Part shown: positions 8,823-10,577 of the stretch, piece after piece | Numbering within the stretch: position 1 is the stretch's first letter | Layout of the letters: each line of letters opens with the position of its first letter | NCBI GenBank assembly: GCA_945933905.1 | Contig: CAMEQX010000026.1 | Location: 1 to 10,577 of the forward strand | Source of the DNA: an uncultured Clostridia bacterium | Lineage (GTDB): Bacteria > Bacillota > Clostridia > Oscillospirales > Ruminococcaceae | DNA: 10,577 bases | Direction of reading: 5' to 3' | Notes under the pieces: generated by a model | Told to the model about the DNA's origin: nothing | Seen by the model: the letters and a program-made list of their open reading frames with translations, nothing else | The model's database searches: none | Translations under genes and position numbers: made by a program

Positions 8823-9089
8823 ATGAAAGAAATGAGCAGAGAGCAAATTGAGGCTCTAAAGGCGCGTTATCCCGCGGGAACTCGCGTGCAGCTTGACAGA
8901 ATGGACGAAGACCCGCGACCGATTCCCGCCGGCACCAAGGGCACGGTGATTGCGGTCGATGATATGGGAACTCTCCATTGCAAGTTCGACAACGGCAGGT
9001 CGCTTGGGATTTGCCCCGAGGTGGACAGCTTCCACAAAATTTCCGAGCAGACAGAAACGCAGGATATTGAGCCGGAGCTGTCGATGTGA
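8823..9089 (+). CDS. DUF4314 family protein, 88 aa
   Basis: Small single-domain protein matching DUF4314, a family of unknown role frequent in Clostridia integrative elements. Family-like pattern: helix REQIEALKARYPAGTRVQL (6-24), MDEDPRPIPAGTKGTV (27-42), VDDMGTLHCKFDNG (45-58), RSLGICPEVDSFHKI (59-73). The repeated Gly/Val-rich strands read like a small SH3-type beta barrel; that is inference. The last 15 residues are acidic and probably disordered. Two ATGs are adjacent (8820 and 8823); 8823 is chosen because AAAGGAG (8808-8814) is then 8 nt away instead of 5, though 8820 (89 aa) is possible. The SD overlaps the previous gene's stop, supporting coupled expression. It precedes an Api92-like gene and a DNA methylase, a common accessory grouping. 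Confidence 0.85.
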   Translation: MKEMSREQIEALKARYPAGTRVQLDRMDEDPRPIPAGTKGTVIAVDDMGTLHCKFDNGRSLGICPEVDSFHKISEQTETQDIEPELSM

Positions 9090-9111
9090 AAGAATTGTGG
9101 AGGTGAGAATA

Positions 9112-9843
9112 ATGCCAAATCATGTGATGAACCAACTTCGGTTGTCGGGAAATCAGAAACGGATTAACGAGCTTTTGGAGAGCGTAAAAAGCAAGGATTC
9201 CGTGTTGGATTTCAGCAAGATAATTCCTATGCCCGATAGTTTGGATATTGAGGCGGGAAGCCGCACGGATAAAGGCCTGAAGGCATATCGCGACTTCATT
9301 TCCGTGTACACATTTGATGGCGCGCGGAACAAGCCGGATTTGCTGAATATTCCCGAAGAAAGCGAAAAAGCGTTTCTTCGGCAGCGTAATGACGTCCGAA
9401 CAGATGAGTTTCAGGTCGGGAAAACTGCGTTCCAAAACCAGATAAAATACGGCGCTCCGACGTGGTATGAGTGGCGCGTCAAGAATTGGGGAACGAAATG
9501 GTCGGCGTACAATGCGGAAATCTCCGAGGATAATACGCTTATTTTCAACACCGCCTGGACGCGTGCATTGCCGATTGTTCAAAAGCTCGCGGAGAACTTC
9601 ACTGACTTGAAATTCGAGTATTCCTGGGCTGATGAGGATTTGGGCGTAAATGTCGGAAAGGCTGAATTTGAAAACGGCGAGATTGTTTCCGATGAATTTT
9701 ATGAACCAAATTCTAAAGAGGCATACGAGCTTGCGGCAGAGCTTTGGGGAATTGACCTTGCGGAAGAAGGCATGTTTTTCCATGAAAAAACACAGACTTA
9801 TGAGTACCTCGATGAGCCGAGCGAAGTTCCTCAAATTACTTGA
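9112..9843 (+). CDS. Api92-like protein (DUF1281-type, ferredoxin-like fold)
   Basis: 243-residue protein resembling DUF1281/Api92-like proteins carried by plasmids, phages and conjugative elements; function unknown. Family-like marks: MPNHVMNQLRLSG at the N-terminus, DFSKIIPMPDSL (33-44), the tryptophan-rich YEWRVKNWGTKW (119-130), FNTAWTRALPIVQKLAENF (145-163) and a DEDLGVNVGK segment (174-183). No signal peptide or membrane segment. ATG 9112 is chosen over upstream codons of the same frame because GGAGGTGA (9099-9106) sits 8 nt before it and the family begins at MPNH. It lies 22 nt after the DUF4314 stop and is followed by a 140-nt gap carrying a structured element before the methylase. 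The DNA-related neighbourhood hints at a role in element maintenance or host defence, but nothing in the sequence shows an active site. Confidence 0.82.
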   Translation: MPNHVMNQLRLSGNQKRINELLESVKSKDSVLDFSKIIPMPDSLDIEAGSRTDKGLKAYRDFISVYTFDGARNKPDLLNIPEESEKAFLRQRNDVRTDEFQVGKTAFQNQIKYGAPTWYEWRVKNWGTKWSAYNAEISEDNTLIFNTAWTRALPIVQKLAENFTDLKFEYSWADEDLGVNVGKAEFENGEIVSDEFYEPNSKEAYELAAELWGIDLAEEGMFFHEKTQTYEYLDEPSEVPQIT

Positions 9844-9861
9844 AACAAATAATTAGCACAT

Positions 9862-9970
9862 CAAACTATATGAATTGTGTTGCCTGTAAAACAGCAGAAC
9901 GCCGGCGTTCAAGGCAGCACATATAGGTTGTTTGTCGTCTCGTGCACCGGTGTTCTTGCTGTTTTGCAGA
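9862..9970 (+). ncRNA. Candidate structured leader (pseudoknot) upstream of the methylase
   Basis: P1: CAAACTATATG (9862-9872) with CATATAGGTTG (9920-9930), 10 of 11 pairs. P2: TGTTGCCT (9878-9885) with AGGCAGCA (9912-9919), 8 pairs with one G-T, stacking directly on P1 apart from a 5-nt bulge. P3: the perfect palindrome GAACGCCGGCGTTC (9897-9910) inside P2. Pseudoknot helix: AAAACAGCA (9888-9896), on the 5' side between P2 and P3, pairs perfectly over 9 bp with TGCTGTTTT (9957-9965). Alternatively 9888-9907 pairs with 9945-9965 as one long hairpin, excluding P2/P3. The element ends 10 nt before the methylase SD. It matches no RNA family I recognise; a DNA-level inverted repeat is the main alternative. 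Confidence 0.6.
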
Positions 9971-9992
9971 AACACGGTTGGAGGTGACAAAA

Positions 9993-10577
9993 ATCAACAG
10001 TTTTATGAGTTGGATTGGCGGGAAAAAGTCCAGCCGCGACATCATAATTCCAAGATTTCCTCTGTACTACGAAAAGTACATTGAGGTTTTCGGGGGCGGG
10101 GGTTGGATTCTTTTCGCGAAACCGCCCGGCAACGATTTCGAGGTGTTCAACGACTTCAACAGCAACATCTCAAATCTGTACTTTTGCGTTCGGGATAAGA
10201 GCGCGGAGCTTATCGAGAAACTGCGTTTCGTGTTGAACAGCCGCGAGGATTTCGACCGGATAAAGCACATTGTCAGCGAAAAAGCGGAGATTGGAGATGT
10301 GAAAAGAGCTGCGGAATTTTACCAGCTTATTCGGTATTCTTACGCGAGTTCTTGCGACAGTTTTGGCGGCAAGCCTCACTCGATGTGGTCAAATTTTCCG
10401 CTTATTGAACAGGCTTCGCGGCGATTGCAGAGGGTTGTTATCGAGAATAAGGATTTTGAAAAACTCATATCGGCGCAGGACAGCGAGGTGAGCTTTTTTT
10501 ATTGCGACCCGCCGTATTTTTCGACGGAAAGTTATTACGAAAACGTTGGTTTTACGGCTTCGGACCACGAGCGCTTG
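9993..10577 (+). CDS. DNA adenine methylase (D12 class N6-adenine MTase), 3' end missing
   Basis: Methylates adenine N6 in a specific DNA site using S-adenosylmethionine; mobile elements use such enzymes to evade host restriction or mark their DNA. Visible in the 195 codons: SWIGGKKSSR (6-15; the W.GGK start motif of D12 enzymes), AdoMet-binding motif I YIEVFGGGGWILFAK (29-43), and catalytic motif IV DPPY at 172-175 within FFYCDPPYF. The window ends before the C-terminal region. The start is unusual: the SD GGAGGTGA (9980-9987) is 8 nt before ATC 9993, exactly where an ATG would be expected (INSFMSW against the MNSF..W start I recall in relatives). In-frame alternatives are GTG 9984, which overlaps the SD itself and is unlikely, and ATG 10005, which is 20 nt from the SD. 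A structured leader precedes it. The target sequence cannot be read from this fragment. Confidence 0.85.
   Translation, partial: MNSFMSWIGGKKSSRDIIIPRFPLYYEKYIEVFGGGGWILFAKPPGNDFEVFNDFNSNISNLYFCVRDKSAELIEKLRFVLNSREDFDRIKHIVSEKAEIGDVKRAAEFYQLIRYSYASSCDSFGGKPHSMWSNFPLIEQASRRLQRVVIENKDFEKLISAQDSEVSFFYCDPPYFSTESYYENVGFTASDHERL

Noticed and set aside
8497..9834. 445-codon open frame on the - strand across four accessory genes
   Set aside because: It spans several + strand genes that each have a good SD and recognisable families; its translation is Cys/Phe/Arg-rich without motifs.
9984..9986. GTG as the methylase start
   Set aside because: It lies within the only SD (GGAGGTGA) and has no SD of its own upstream.

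Overview
The window looks like a chromosomal segment of a Clostridia-type Firmicute, probably a gut or rumen Oscillospiraceae/Ruminococcus-like bacterium, running into an integrated mobile element. The basis is strong GGAGG ribosome sites, TTGaca/TATAAT promoters with extended -10 elements, a class III glutamine synthetase, a Clostridia-like dnaK-dnaJ pair and a DUF4314-type accessory operon. The taxonomic call is an inference. All genes seen are on the + strand.

Bases 1-7541 are housekeeping: the 3' part of dnaK, a hairpin, complete dnaJ and its terminator; a promoter plus leader terminator ahead of glnN, which is broken by an internal deletion-frameshift near 3455-3461; a strong terminator; a promoter and a sugar-transfer-type ATP-grasp gene; eno, whose ribosome site lies in the arm of a 12-bp hairpin; a terminator; then a tRNA-Ser(TGA) gene with its own consensus promoter.

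Bases 7542-7977 hold no convincing gene but three large hairpins, two of them clear intrinsic terminators. This spacer separates the core genes from an accessory operon at 7978-10577: a 25-codon leader ORF overlapping the next gene by ATGA, a 126-aa mobile-element-type protein, a 124-aa unknown, a DUF4314 protein, an Api92-like (DUF1281-type) protein, and a DNA adenine methylase cut by the window end. Close spacing and an SD before every gene suggest a single transcript from an integrative conjugative element or prophage. No integrase is visible, so the boundary at tRNA-Ser is only suggested.

The most interesting signal is the 140-nt gap before the methylase. It can fold as a compact pseudoknot (two stacked stems, an inner palindromic stem, and a perfect 9-bp helix from the inner loop to downstream sequence), or alternatively as a long hairpin, just upstream of the methylase SD. 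At the best distance from that SD there is an ATC codon instead of ATG. Together they suggest post-transcriptional control of the methylase. Other points of note are the glnN lesion, the glnN leader attenuator, the eno SD-sequestering hairpin and a terminator-like hairpin inside the 126-aa gene.
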